A DNA stretch of 64,000 nucleotides from an uncultured Lactobacillus sp. (GCA_937874695.1 CALNAJ010000028.1:62001-126000); one strand, 5' to 3'; positions 16,796 to 24,898 are shown, numbered from the stretch's first letter. Made by a program: numbers and translations. Notes: a model not told the origin generated them from the letters alone.

Positions 16796-16892
16796 TATTG
16801 TGCCAACTCCCTTATTAAAAATATGTGTACTCCCTTACTGTACACCAACCGCCCCAGCAGTTGCTACTAATTTCCTAATAACAAAATTTGTC

Positions 16893-17075
16893 GCCTGCGG
16901 CTGTCAGAAATTCCGCCTGCTGTGGGGACCGGTCCAAGCCTGAGGAACGGTCTTGAACCTCGACTTGAAGCCGTCAAAATTCGGACGTCTCCAAGGTCGT
17001 CCCATGACCTAACCTGACCAAAACCGTCAGCTAAGGTCATCGTCACGGCTGGCTACATTTCCGACCTCCTCCGGC
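16893..17075 (+). repeat. Structured 185-nt repeat, copy A
   Basis: One of three full copies (others at 24610 and 54175) of an intergenic element with precise ends. The 5' arm GCCTGCGGCTGTCAGAAAT pairs with the 3' arm ending CCTCCGGC. Inside are GCTGTG/CACGGC and GGGAC/GTCCC helices and three hairpins, the last ATGACCT/AGGTCAT (about 17002-17040). It lies between the divergent luxS and LCP genes. Loops differ and paired bases change together between copies. Confidence 0.7.
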
Positions 17076-17333
17076 TTAGATAACTTTCATTATTGAAAAG
17101 CTACCTGTATTCTCCCAGTACCACTAACATTTGCAAAATAACACCGCTCAAAGAAGCTCTCCTACCAACACTCTCTTTTCTTTCTTCCCCGCAACACCCT
17201 CCCCTGGTTAAGTTTTCCTCTCAATTTCCTAAAGTTACCTAAGAAAACATCAAAACTGGGCGTCACCTTCGCTACCGTTATCAAACCTGGCTATACTGGA
17301 TTGCGGATTAAGAGATTCAGGGGAGGAATCATC

Positions 17334-18332
17334 ATGGAAAATACACCTTTACCACCACGTCGTCGGACCTTCACGCCCCGTCATCACCGTTTGCGGCGGT
17401 GGCTACTTGCTCTCTGTAGCCTTCTGGCCATCGGGGGCGGCATCTATGGCTGGCGAGCCTGGCATGCGGCTCAGGCCACCTTTTCGCAGACCTACCGTGC
17501 CGATGGCCTCAAACCAACGAACACTGCTCTGACCAGTGGTAAGCCCTTTGCCATCTTGCTGTTGGGCACCGACACTGGGGCCCTAGGCCGGCATGACGTG
17601 GGTCGGACCGACACCATGATTGTCGCAACCATTAACCCCCAAAAACAGACGGCCAAACTAACCAGCATCCCCCGCGACACCCTGGTCGATATTTACGGGA
17701 GCCAACAGGATGAAGAAAAAATCAACGCCGCCTATCCCCTCTATGGGGCCAAAACGACTGTCAAGACCGTGGAACACCTCGTCAATATTCCCATCGACTA
17801 CTATGTCCTGCTGAACATGGGCGGCCTGAAGAAAATGATTAACGCGGTAGGTGGCGTCACCGTCGATCCCTTGCTGACCTTTCACTACGAACAGGCTAAC
17901 GTGGTCAAGGGCCACAAAATTCATCTGAACGGGGCCAGCGCCCTCGCCTACTCACGGATGCGTGATCAGGACCCGCTTGGTGACTACGGTCGCCAGGCCC
18001 GGCAACGGCAAATTATCAAGGCACTGGTCCTCAAGGAAGCCAGCATCAGCTCGTTGACTCGCTACCAGTCTGTCCTAGACTCACTGAGTAGCAATCTCCA
18101 AACCAATCTGACCTTCAACGACCTCATGTGGCTTCGGGCCAAGGACGGTCACACTAGCCGGCACATCAAATCCCAAACACTTCAGGGCGAAAACGCCACG
18201 CTCAACGGTATTGACTACCAGATTGCGCCGCAGGGTGAAGTCACCAAGGTCTCCTTAAACCTTCGACGGGCGCTAGGGCTACCCGCAACCACCAACTTTC
18301 AAACGGACGCCCTTGATCCTCTCGGGTTCTAA
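17334..18332 (+). CDS. LytR-CpsA-Psr (LCP) family wall ligase
   Basis: A 332-residue type II membrane protein. A basic cytoplasmic tail precedes one membrane helix (about residues 24-42), then comes the extracytoplasmic LCP domain that transfers wall teichoic acid or polysaccharide from lipid carrier to peptidoglycan. Signature motifs are clear: ILLLGTDTG, GRTDTMIVATINP, LTSIPRDTLVDI with the phosphate-binding Arg-Asp, and AYSRMRDQDPLGDYGRQARQ. The ATG at 17334 is eight bases after GGGGAGG; the upstream in-frame ATG at 17301 lacks a site. Monocistronic with a strong terminator. Confidence 0.9.
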   Translation: MENTPLPPRRRTFTPRHHRLRRWLLALCSLLAIGGGIYGWRAWHAAQATFSQTYRADGLKPTNTALTSGKPFAILLLGTDTGALGRHDVGRTDTMIVATINPQKQTAKLTSIPRDTLVDIYGSQQDEEKINAAYPLYGAKTTVKTVEHLVNIPIDYYVLLNMGGLKKMINAVGGVTVDPLLTFHYEQANVVKGHKIHLNGASALAYSRMRDQDPLGDYGRQARQRQIIKALVLKEASISSLTRYQSVLDSLSSNLQTNLTFNDLMWLRAKDGHTSRHIKSQTLQGENATLNGIDYQIAPQGEVTKVSLNLRRALGLPATTNFQTDALDPLGF

Positions 18333-18382
18333 AAATGTGAAATGACAGCCGGTTAGCTCATGACAAGTTTCATTCCTATCAA

Positions 18383-18442
18383 AATACGCGATTGAAGAAG
18401 TTGTCACCAGCCTCTTCAATCGCGTATTATAAAACCTTTTTT
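18383..18442. terminator. Terminator between LCP and the convergent membrane gene
   Basis: ATACGCGATTGAAGA pairs exactly with TCTTCAATCGCGTAT around a 14-base loop (18384-18428) and is followed by CCTTTTTT on the + strand. Confidence 0.85.
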
Positions 18443-18469
18443 AATTTTAGGATGATCACTAAGTGCAGT

Positions 18470-19303
18470 CTACGATTCGTCTGTCTTTTGTTGGCGCGCC
18501 TGCCAGATTCGCCAGCCAATAATCAGCACGCTGACATCCCCCAGCAAGGTTCCTAGCCCAATCAGAAAGTTACCAGCACCGGTGACCATCAGACCAGACG
18601 TCGCCGGTATCCGCGCAAGCAGTGCCAATAACGTGGTAATCCACAGACTGCCCAAAACGGCGGGTAACCAAGAGTTGGGATGCTGCCGATTTTGCCACCA
18701 AGCTAAGCCAGTAATGACCGCGGCGAAAATCAATAAGGTAAGACTTCCACCAACCCGTGTCAGGTAGACCAGGCCGTGTACCGGAACCGTTCGTGCAGCA
18801 ATGCCCATCGCAGCCAACAGACCCACGATGATCACCAGCCACCCGACTAGTCGCCCCCGCGCTGTAAACCGTTGTGTCAGCCAGAGGCCTAGTCCCATCG
18901 CGAGGATAAAGAGGCCATACTGCACAGCTACCAACAGCATCTGTAGCGGTACCGCTGGCAAAATCACGCCTGGTAAAATTGTACCCAAAGTGAAGACTAG
19001 CAGCGGCACTAAGGCGTCCCAGGTTTGCCACCACGGACGCTGATTGACTAGCTTGCCCATCGCGATAGCCACCGTTGCCGGACCACCACTTAGATAATCT
19101 TCGGCAGATTGCCCATTTTTCTGGGCGGCCAAAATTTCCGTTAGAAGGTCCGCCAAATCCCGTTGTAACAAGGTTTCATCCGCCGCATACTTCGGCTGTT
19201 CGCGTAAATGCCGGACGAGTTGACTCCAGTAAGCCTGATTGACTGTGTTGAGTTGCTCCCGCATCGCGGCATTTCGTTTAATAATCGTTGCGATTCGCGC
19301 CAC
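18470..19303 (-). CDS. Membrane protein with cytoplasmic N-domain, unknown function
   Basis: A protein of about 277 residues. The first 90 are a helical cytoplasmic domain (AYWSQLVRHLREQPKYAADE, then a DLLTEILAAQKNGQSAEDYL segment ending in a GGP turn), and the remainder has six or more membrane helices. This layout resembles the DUF1129-like membrane proteins of lactobacilli, in which an N-terminal helical unit precedes a membrane bundle. I chose the GTG at 19303 because AAGGGAG lies eight bases before it; the GTG at 19312 overlaps that site. It is convergent with LCP and stands alone. No catalytic signature is visible. Confidence 0.65.
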   Translation of the reverse strand: MARIATIIKRNAAMREQLNTVNQAYWSQLVRHLREQPKYAADETLLQRDLADLLTEILAAQKNGQSAEDYLSGGPATVAIAMGKLVNQRPWWQTWDALVPLLVFTLGTILPGVILPAVPLQMLLVAVQYGLFILAMGLGLWLTQRFTARGRLVGWLVIIVGLLAAMGIAARTVPVHGLVYLTRVGGSLTLLIFAAVITGLAWWQNRQHPNSWLPAVLGSLWITTLLALLARIPATSGLMVTGAGNFLIGLGTLLGDVSVLIIGWRIWQARQQKTDES

Positions 19304-19381
19304 GATTGCCACTCCCTTCGAAAAAACATTCTGTTTCCATAATAGGGAAGTTTCAAGTAAAACGCCACTGATTTCTACTGT

Positions 19382-19741
19382 TTAGCGGAAATGCAAGCCA
19401 CACCAGAGCCCGCTGGCTGCTAGTAACAGCCCACCGCCAACACTCAGGATCAAATACCCTAATGCAGCGCCAAAACGCCGCTGGTCGGCTAACATGACCA
19501 CCTCGTGGCTAAAGGTGGAGAAGGTGGTGAAACCGCCGAAAATTCCGGCTCCCAATAACACGGTCAGCGGCTGATCAAGTTGCCAGCCTGTCAGGCCACC
19601 GAGCAAGAAGCATCCCAGCCAGTTAATGATTAGGGTCGCTACCGGCCAATGGTTCCCCAGCCGCCGCTGAATCAACCGCGTTGTGCTGTAACGCCCCAGT
19701 GCCCCAATGGCCGCACCGAATCCAGCCACCGCGGCCATCAT
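19382..19741 (-). CDS. crcB: Fluoride channel subunit, CrcB/Fluc
   Basis: A 119-residue four-helix protein of the Fluc family, which exports fluoride through a dimeric channel. It has the family signature GGFTTFSTFSHEV with the phenylalanine box, and N-terminal GAAIGALGRYSTTR with the conserved Gly-Arg. The ATG at 19741 overlaps the stop of the preceding crcB (ATGA), so translation is coupled. As in other Gram-positive bacteria with two adjacent genes, the partners probably form an antiparallel heterodimer. Confidence 0.9.
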   Translation of the reverse strand: MMAAVAGFGAAIGALGRYSTTRLIQRRLGNHWPVATLIINWLGCFLLGGLTGWQLDQPLTVLLGAGIFGGFTTFSTFSHEVVMLADQRRFGAALGYLILSVGGGLLLAASGLWCGLHFR

Positions 19742-20133
19742 GCTTCTTCCACCACGGGAAAGGCCCACCAACGTCGTGCACTCCAGACGCCGAACCAGCT
19801 GAGTAACAAGCCACCAATCAGAGTAACCCCCACGTAGAGCCCCGCAACTCCCCACGCTTGTTGGATCAGAAGTCGTTCCAGGTCCAGGCTAAACGTGGAG
19901 AAGGTCGTAAACGCACCAAGACCGCCGACCCCTACCCCAACGGTGACGGCACTGGGCCATTTGGCCGTCACCGTTTCCGCGTGAGATAACCAGGCCAGCA
20001 GGCCACTCCCTAACAAATTCACCAGGACTGTGGCCCAAGGAAAGCCAGCGGTCACGGGGAGTAAGCTTCCTAGCAGGTAGCGCCCACCGCCACCGATAAA
20101 CGCACACACTACAATTGCAAAAATATTGGCCAT
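19738..20133 (-). CDS. crcB: Fluoride channel subunit, CrcB/Fluc, first of pair
   Basis: A 131-residue four-helix Fluc protein with GGGGRYLLGSL near the N-terminus, a conserved Asn in helix 2 (VNLLGSGLLAW) and GGLGAFTTFSTFSLDLERL in helix 3. An extended -10 box, TGGTATAAT (complement at 20167-20172), sits about 35 bases before the start, leaving no room for a fluoride riboswitch, so the pair seems constitutively expressed. It is the first gene of a two-gene coupled unit that starts just behind the terminator of the trxA-cstR operon. Confidence 0.9.
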   Translation of the reverse strand: MANIFAIVVCAFIGGGGRYLLGSLLPVTAGFPWATVLVNLLGSGLLAWLSHAETVTAKWPSAVTVGVGVGGLGAFTTFSTFSLDLERLLIQQAWGVAGLYVGVTLIGGLLLSWFGVWSARRWWAFPVVEEA

Positions 20134-20173
20134 TGATCCGGGCCACCTCTCAAATAATATCTCTCGATTATAC

Positions 20174-20196
20174 CAAAAAAGCCACCATAATTGGCG
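20174..20196 (-). terminator. Weak terminator after cstR
   Basis: CGCCA and TGGTG can pair on the reverse strand just before GGCTTTTTT. The stem is short, and the crcB promoter begins inside the T-tract. Confidence 0.4.
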
Positions 20197-20205
20197 ACTT
20201 CCGGA

Positions 20206-20469
20206 TCAATGCGTTTTAACAACTAAATCCAAGGCATCCTGTAGCTCAGCCTGCTGGGTCTCATCGAGTTGCTCCTCGACAATACATTGCTTGACGTTTT
20301 CGGCGACAACAACGCCCATCATCCGTTCCACACCAGAACGAACGGCGGCCAATTGGGTTAGAATATCCTTGCATTCACGCCCCTCATCGACCATCTTTAA
20401 AATCCCTTGAAGTTGTCCGTCGGCGCGTCGCAACCGGTTTTTGAGTTGGTTCGACGTCGTTTGTACCAT
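20206..20469 (-). CDS. cstR: CsoR-family repressor of CstR (persulfide) type
   Basis: An 87-residue all-helical repressor of the CsoR/FrmR family (RRADGQLQGILKMVDEGREC, then QLAAVRSGVERMM). Two cysteines sit at the family positions, Cys33 and Cys62, but the residue four before Cys62 is Asn58, not the His required for copper binding in CsoR. A Cys-Cys pair without the His is the pattern of CstR, which senses persulfides and reactive sulfur. The start codon overlaps the stop of trxA by one base (TAATG at 20467-20471). A matching palindromic operator lies upstream of trxA at 20836. The assignment to CstR rather than CsoR is inferred from these residues and the thioredoxin partner. Confidence 0.8.
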   Translation of the reverse strand: MVQTTSNQLKNRLRRADGQLQGILKMVDEGRECKDILTQLAAVRSGVERMMGVVVAENVKQCIVEEQLDETQQAELQDALDLVVKTH

Positions 20470-20795
20470 TAAGCCGTCACCTCAGTGAGCTTTTCATCGA
20501 TGTACTTCTTCAAAGCTGACTTGGGATGGAAGCCGACAACCTTTTCCGTTGGCATCCCATTCTTGAAGATGACCAATGACGGAATACTCATGATACCCAG
20601 GGATTGTGCGAGGTCTTGATTCTTATCAACATCAAGGGAGGCAAACTTCACTTGATCGCCATAATCCTTGTCGAGATCCTCAAGAACTGGGGTCTGCATC
20701 TTACATGGCCCACACCAATCGGCCCAAAAATCAATGACCGTTACGGCAGTATCGTCACCAATATGTTCAAAATCCTTACTTGTAATGGCTTGCAT
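20469..20795 (-). CDS. trxA: Thioredoxin
   Basis: A 108-residue thioredoxin with the active site WCGPC (Cys28 and Cys31), the buried Asp (DFWADWC) and cis-Pro in MSIPSLVIF, all as in TrxA. The ATG at 20795 lies nine bases after GAGGAG; a TTG three codons earlier is less likely. It is the first gene of an operon with the CstR-type repressor. A dedicated thioredoxin co-transcribed with a persulfide sensor suggests a job in reducing persulfides or sulfur-stressed proteins rather than general housekeeping. Confidence 0.93.
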   Translation of the reverse strand: MQAITSKDFEHIGDDTAVTVIDFWADWCGPCKMQTPVLEDLDKDYGDQVKFASLDVDKNQDLAQSLGIMSIPSLVIFKNGMPTEKVVGFHPKSALKKYIDEKLTEVTA

Positions 20796-20835
20796 GCTTA
20801 GCAACTCCTCTTCAAAATTAATTAGTGGTCTCAGT

Positions 20836-20851
20836 ATACCCCCGTAGGTAT
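20836..20851 (-). promoter_or_regulatory. CstR/CsoR-type operator over the trxA promoter
   Basis: ATACCCCCGTAGGTAT is a palindrome with ATACC/GGTAT arms and a GC-rich centre, the shape of CsoR/CstR operators. It overlaps a -10 box (TATACT on the reverse strand, 20833-20838), so binding would block transcription of trxA-cstR. Confidence 0.65.
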
Positions 20852-20911
20852 CTTTTGGCTAGTCTTTTGCTTGTCAGTTGCCTAATTTTCAAAGATAGAT
20901 GCGCCTCATAG

Positions 20912-20949
20912 ACGCAAACAAGGCTCAGCGTCTTCACGCCAAGCCTTGC
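20912..20949 (-). terminator. Terminator after the NADH oxidase gene
   Basis: CAAGGCT (20919-20925) and AGCCTTG (20942-20948) form the outer stem around a GCGT/ACGC inner helix, 20 bases past the stop codon. The following T-tract is short. Confidence 0.6.
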
Positions 20950-20966
20950 TAGAATCGTTTTTTTAA

Positions 20967-22367
20967 TTAAACGTTCTCTGAATCTTCGCCCATCCCGGCT
21001 GTCAGACGTGGATGGTTATTTCCACGCTTCGTTTCCTTTTCAACCGCCATCTGAGCCACGATGTTCAGATAGTTAAATGGCGCATCGAAGTTCGGATTGA
21101 ACAGCATGTCGATGAAGGCCAAGTCATCAATCGTGTTGCGGTTTTGAATCGCAATTGAAATGGCATTAGCCGACTGGGCAACTTCATGCTTACTAATAAA
21201 CTGAGCACCCAAGACCCGCCGATTCTCTCGGTTGTAGACCAAGTTAATGGTCAAATCATCAGTCGATGGCATATAGTCTGGCCGCCAAGTTCCTTGGAAG
21301 GTCACTTGATCGGCGTCAATACCAGCTCTCAAAGCGTGGTCGATCGTCAATCCGGTAGAAGCTAAGGTCCGACCAAAGATATTCATGGCTGACGTGGCTT
21401 GTGTCCCCATGTATTTCTGAATGTTACCAAAGATGTTGATCCCGGCTAACATCCCTTGCCGCACAGCGTTCGTGGCGAGTGGCGTGTATGCTGGCTTGCC
21501 CGTTGGGTTGAAGTTAACCACACTGGCATCCCCACAAGCAAAGATATCGGGATTAGACGTCTGAATGTAATCGTTAATGATAATGGCACCATGACGGTCC
21601 ATATCGACCTGGCCCCGTAACAACTCAGTGTTAGGTACGAACCCAGTGCAGACAACGGCTAAGTCGGCCGTGAAATCACCGTTCGTAGATTCAATAACCA
21701 GCTGACCATTCTCGTCACCGGTAAACGACGTAACTCGGCTATTCAGCATAACCTTAACACCGTGGTCTTCCAAGATGCTAACGACGTGATCGGAGAATTC
21801 CTTGTCAACGTAGTGGTTTAAAATAATATCCCGTGACTGAATCAACTGGACATCGTGACCGGTCCGCGCGTAACTTTCGGCAAGTTCCGTACCAATATAA
21901 CCGGCCCCAATGATTGCGATTCGCTTGTTGCCTTTGGCCGCTTTATCAATGGCAATAGCTTGATCATAGTTCTTACACATTAAAACTTTTTCTTCGTCGA
22001 TTCCGAAGATTGGTGGCACGGTAACGGTCGAGCCGGTTGCCATGATTAATTTGTCATAAGTATCGGTGGACACGTCCCCAGTATCCATGTCCACGATTTC
22101 AAGTGACTTGGTTTCTGAATCAATCTTTATAACGTTGCGGCGCGTCAAGACCTTTGCACCGGCTTCAACTAACGCTTCAGGTGAAGAATAGAACATATCC
22201 TCAAGATGCTTAACTTGACCGTCAAGGAACAGAGAAATCCCGCAAGACAGGAACGAAACAGTCGTATGCCGTTCGTAAATAGTTACATCAGTTTCTGGAT
22301 GATCCCGTAAAATTTGCAATGCTGCATTTGTGCCAGCATGTGTACTACCAACAATGATGACTTTCAT
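20967..22367 (-). CDS. nox: NADH oxidase, probably water-forming
   Basis: A 466-residue flavoprotein of the NADH oxidase/peroxidase family. It has an N-terminal FAD fold (VGSTHAGTNAA, with the conserved His10), the redox-active Cys42 in SFLSCG that cycles through a sulfenic acid, a second nucleotide fold IIGAGYIGTELAE for NADH, the FAD-contacting ACGDAS, and a C-terminal dimerisation domain. Lactobacillus homologues reduce oxygen directly to water and regenerate NAD. The ATG at 22367 follows AGGAGG. Monocistronic. CoA-disulfide reductase is a related alternative, but similarity to lactobacillus Nox is clear throughout. Confidence 0.88.
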   Translation of the reverse strand: MKVIIVGSTHAGTNAALQILRDHPETDVTIYERHTTVSFLSCGISLFLDGQVKHLEDMFYSSPEALVEAGAKVLTRRNVIKIDSETKSLEIVDMDTGDVSTDTYDKLIMATGSTVTVPPIFGIDEEKVLMCKNYDQAIAIDKAAKGNKRIAIIGAGYIGTELAESYARTGHDVQLIQSRDIILNHYVDKEFSDHVVSILEDHGVKVMLNSRVTSFTGDENGQLVIESTNGDFTADLAVVCTGFVPNTELLRGQVDMDRHGAIIINDYIQTSNPDIFACGDASVVNFNPTGKPAYTPLATNAVRQGMLAGINIFGNIQKYMGTQATSAMNIFGRTLASTGLTIDHALRAGIDADQVTFQGTWRPDYMPSTDDLTINLVYNRENRRVLGAQFISKHEVAQSANAISIAIQNRNTIDDLAFIDMLFNPNFDAPFNYLNIVAQMAVEKETKRGNNHPRLTAGMGEDSENV

Positions 22368-22850
22368 GTTTACCCTCCTACATGAAAAACGATTCTAACG
22401 GTAGTCTACTAGAAAGTTAGCGAAAGATAAATGACTTCGTCTCGGAAAACCGGCGATATCGGTCCAAAGTCTCACATTCAAGGCCAAATGACGGGGTAAA
22501 GTGCATCTTGCACTTATTTTTACATCGTTTTACTTATACAAGCATCACAATTATCTGCATAAGTAAGCGCTGTTTCGCAACGATACGTGGGCTCATTAGC
22601 CGTTTTCGTAATTTCGCCATTTTGTTCGGGTTTTCCTCATCATCGACACCATAACTCATCACGCCCCTTTTTAAAATAAACGAATTAAATCGCTTACTAT
22701 TTGATTTTAGCGGCCGTTTTTGTTCCCTTATCGCGCAATAAATAACGATTCCCCATAATTAACCCAGCGACTGATTATTCTAAATTTCGAATGCACGACT
22801 AGCGGTTTCAGACGTTTTCTAGCCACTTAATTGCAATCGTCACATTTTGC
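22368..22850. other. Intergenic stretch, no gene seen
   Basis: AT-rich sequence upstream of nox with stops in all frames and no conserved motif that I recognise. It ends at the promoter of the candidate small RNA. Confidence 0.4.
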
Positions 22851-22879
22851 TTGCGCACGGCCTACTGAGCGCTTATGAT
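22851..22879 (+). promoter_or_regulatory. Promoter of candidate small RNA 1
   Basis: TTGCGC (22851-22856) and TATGAT (22874-22879) are separated by 17 bases and are followed within 160 bases by a strong + strand terminator, with no reading frame between. Confidence 0.55.
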
Positions 22880-22885
22880 GACTGT

Positions 22886-23032
22886 AGTTAGTTCGTGATA
22901 CGTTCTGACCTTAAGCACTGTGATAGATGATAGGAATCACTGTCTATAGATGCACTCCCCCCAAAACAAGTGATTTATTAACAGATTCCTAAATAGGGTC
23001 CCGAGTAATCCGCATGTTACTCGGGACTTTTT
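22886..23032 (+). ncRNA. Candidate small RNA 1, C-rich seed loop
   Basis: A predicted transcript of about 147 nt bounded by a promoter (22851-22879) and a perfect intrinsic terminator (GTCCCGAGTAA/TTACTCGGGAC, 22998-23027, then TTTTT). It contains no credible coding frame. AATCACT (22935-22941) can pair with AGTGATT (22969-22975), exposing a loop with GCACTCCCCCCAAAA. A C-rich single-stranded stretch is the typical seed by which Gram-positive small RNAs pair with Shine-Dalgarno regions. An alternative pairing, AGGAATC with GATTCCT, could hide or expose the loop. I cannot match it to a named RNA family. Confidence 0.55.
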
Positions 23033-23035
23033 CTA

Positions 23036-23073
23036 TGCAAAAAACGCGTGGGCTCTTAGCTCGCGCGTTTTTC
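23036..23073. terminator. Terminator overlapping the 3' end of the DedA gene
   Basis: AAAAACGCG and CGCGTTTTT arms with an inner GGGCT/AGCTC helix end the DedA transcript on the reverse strand. Four bases separate it from the small RNA terminator. Confidence 0.6.
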
Positions 23074-23697
23074 TTTAACGTATTGTAAGGCCCGTTGCCC
23101 CAAGAAGGGAATCGCCAGTAACACGATGAACAACCAGGTGAAGTTATTTCTCACGAATGGGGTATTGCCGAAGAAATAGCCGACTGCACAACAGCTACCA
23201 ACCCACAGGAGGCTCCCCAGCAGGTTATAGAATCGGAATTGCCGCCAGGTCATTTCAGCCGTACCGGCCATAATCGGGACAAACAAGCCGACAAAGGGGA
23301 TAAACCGCCCCACCAGCATCGTCTGATCCTGATTACGGTTAAAGGCTGCCGTTGCCTCTGCAACCTTTTCTCCCGGCAACCGTTCAATCAATTTATCCTG
23401 GGTATTGTGCCAGCGCAGCGTCGTCAGGTACTTAATCGCTGAGCCCAAAGTTGCTGCCATCGTAAACATCAACACCAGCAGCCAAATATTCAGCCGGGAC
23501 CCCGGATCAGCTGAGATTGACCCCACCATAAACAATAGCGATTGTCCCGGGATGAAGGAGAAAATCAACATTCCTGATTCCAAAAAAATCAAGAAGAATA
23601 ATACCGGATAGATCCCCGTTCCCAGTTGATTGGTCAGGGGCACCAGCACATTCAGTGGATGCCAAATCATATTCCAAATTTCCAATAAAAACGTCAT
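23056..23697 (-). CDS. DedA family membrane protein
   Basis: A 213-residue protein of the DedA/SNARE-associated family, thought to move lipid carriers such as undecaprenyl phosphate across the membrane. It has a re-entrant first segment with LESGMLIFSFIPGQSLLF, a cytoplasmic stretch, and the VGRFIPFVGLFVPIMAG segment. In most family members the latter reads R-x-x-P-x-x-R-x-x-x-P; here the second Arg position is Gly-Leu, and the usual acidic residue in PGDSLL is Gln. These are key residues for proton coupling, so the protein may work differently. The ATG at 23697 follows GGAAG. Confidence 0.85.
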   Translation of the reverse strand: MTFLLEIWNMIWHPLNVLVPLTNQLGTGIYPVLFFLIFLESGMLIFSFIPGQSLLFMVGSISADPGSRLNIWLLVLMFTMAATLGSAIKYLTTLRWHNTQDKLIERLPGEKVAEATAAFNRNQDQTMLVGRFIPFVGLFVPIMAGTAEMTWRQFRFYNLLGSLLWVGSCCAVGYFFGNTPFVRNNFTWLFIVLLAIPFLGQRALQYVKEKRAS

Positions 23698-24294
23698 ACG
23701 GAAGCTTCCTTTATCTTACGGATGTTTGGCCATGAAACGACTCATGGCTCATGATTTTACAAGATTTAAGTACTTTGGAGCCGTCATTTATCAGGCGAAC
23801 AATCGGATTACAATCACCTTATGCGGTAGGAACGTGCCCTATCATCCGGACATTTAACGGCCAGATTAGCCCTAAAAACAACGAAAGGTCACGCTAATCG
23901 CTGGCGAGTTGCCATTGTGACCGTCCAAACGACAATGGGCTAGCAACTTTAATAACTGACTGCAAATGACAAACCATTGCCGCTATCATTACGATTGATA
24001 TATGTGACGTATAAACAATTAACGGGTAACTAGTCGCTGAATATCCAACAAAATGTCAAAAGTATAGACCACTTATCAATCCCCAGTTAGACAACCGCTT
24101 GGCCAAGTGGTCCCCTCAAACCGGTAAAAGTGTCGCCATCTACCGTCATTACTGTTTGCTTCTCTATTATACGGATTATTCGTTGAAAGTCAGTCATTTT
24201 CGACCGAAATAAAAAGCGACCCACTCAGTCATTGGGGCCGCAAAACGTTGTTGTTGGCATCTTTAGTAGCATGAAATTATTTTTGTGTATGATA
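23698..24294. other. Intergenic stretch, no gene seen
   Basis: About 600 bases with stops in all frames and no motif I can name. It lies upstream of the DedA gene and of candidate small RNA 2. Confidence 0.4.
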
Positions 24295-24581
24295 ATTGTT
24301 TCAGTTACTTAATTTTTCGAACGCTGACCAATAAATGGTCAAAAGTGTTGTGGCACAAGGGATAACCCTATTATTAGTAAATTTATGGAACCAATCAATT
24401 GCACCTGAGGAGTCAAGGCGTTACACTACAAGCAAGTTAGTAACTACGGATGTTACTAGCTGGGTTGTACCAAATTCTTATTACTCTTTTTACGAGCAGC
24501 AAGTAGCACTCCCCCAAAGTATCTATATTCTGCTCGTATCCCCCCTCAAGCCGCGATAACCTTAATATCGTGGCTTTTTTT
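24295..24581 (+). ncRNA. Candidate structured RNA 2, C-rich loop
   Basis: A highly structured + strand region ending at a strong terminator (GCCGCGATA/TATCGTGGC then seven T residues, 24550-24581). AGTTAGTAAC (24435-24444) pairs with GTTACTAGCT (24452-24461). TACGAGCAG (24491-24499) pairs perfectly with CTGCTCGTA (24530-24538) around a 30-base loop containing GCACTCCCCCAAA, nearly identical to the loop of candidate RNA 1. A second C6 run follows at 24540-24545. TATGATAAT near 24287 could be its -10 box, but no good -35 is visible, so the 5' end is uncertain. A 74-codon open frame inside lacks a ribosome site and is probably fortuitous. Confidence 0.5.
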
Positions 24582-24609
24582 GTACGGTGCAAAATGTTTG
24601 CGGCTTGTC

Positions 24610-24800
24610 GCCTGCGGCTGGCAGGGGTTCTGCCGCTGTGGGGACTGCTTGCAGCCAAAGTACGGGCTTCCAGCTCGGTTTGAAACCTCACCAGATTCAG
24701 GCGAGTTTCCAAACACGTCCCACGGTGTAAAACCGGGAAGAATCGCCCACCCGGTCTAACACCGTTGTCACGGCTGGCGCCACCCCTGCCCACCTCCGGC
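24610..24800 (+). repeat. Structured 185-nt repeat, copy B
   Basis: The most diverged full copy of the element also present at 16893 and 54175. The outer stem here is GGCAGGGGT with ACCCCTGCC, where copy C has GTCAGGGAT with ATCCCTGAC: both partners changed together. The last internal hairpin is ACGGTGT/ACACCGT instead of ATGACCT/AGGTCAT, again compensated. The invariant helices GCTGTG/CACGGC and GGGAC/GTCCC are kept. It sits just after the terminator of candidate RNA 2 and converges on the degV gene. Confidence 0.7.
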
Positions 24801-24898
24801 TACGATACTTTAACTATCGCACGCCGTTCCTTCTGTCATTGGCAAGCTAGTCCTACCCCCATCACCGACAGTCAGCATTTCATAATCTTTATCTTTAC

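Noticed and set aside
16893..17075. A CRISPR repeat or tRNA cluster
   Set aside because: There are no short repeats with regular spacers and no tRNA arms or CCA-like ends; the element is a single folded unit.
20134..20170. A fluoride riboswitch before the crcB pair
   Set aside because: The -10 box lies too close to the start codon for a riboswitch, and the core motif is missing.
20206..20469. A copper-sensing CsoR
   Set aside because: The His of the Cys-His-Cys copper site is Asn58, and no copper ATPase or chaperone gene is adjacent.
24420..24480. T-box-like sequence (CTGGGTTGTACC)
   Set aside because: The universal T-box core (TGGNACCGCG) is not present, no antiterminator pairing is visible, and no aminoacyl-tRNA or amino acid gene follows.
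24335..24559. A 74-codon open frame in candidate RNA 2
   Set aside because: No ribosome site, no protein-like composition, and it covers strong RNA stems including the C-rich hairpin; better explained as structured RNA.
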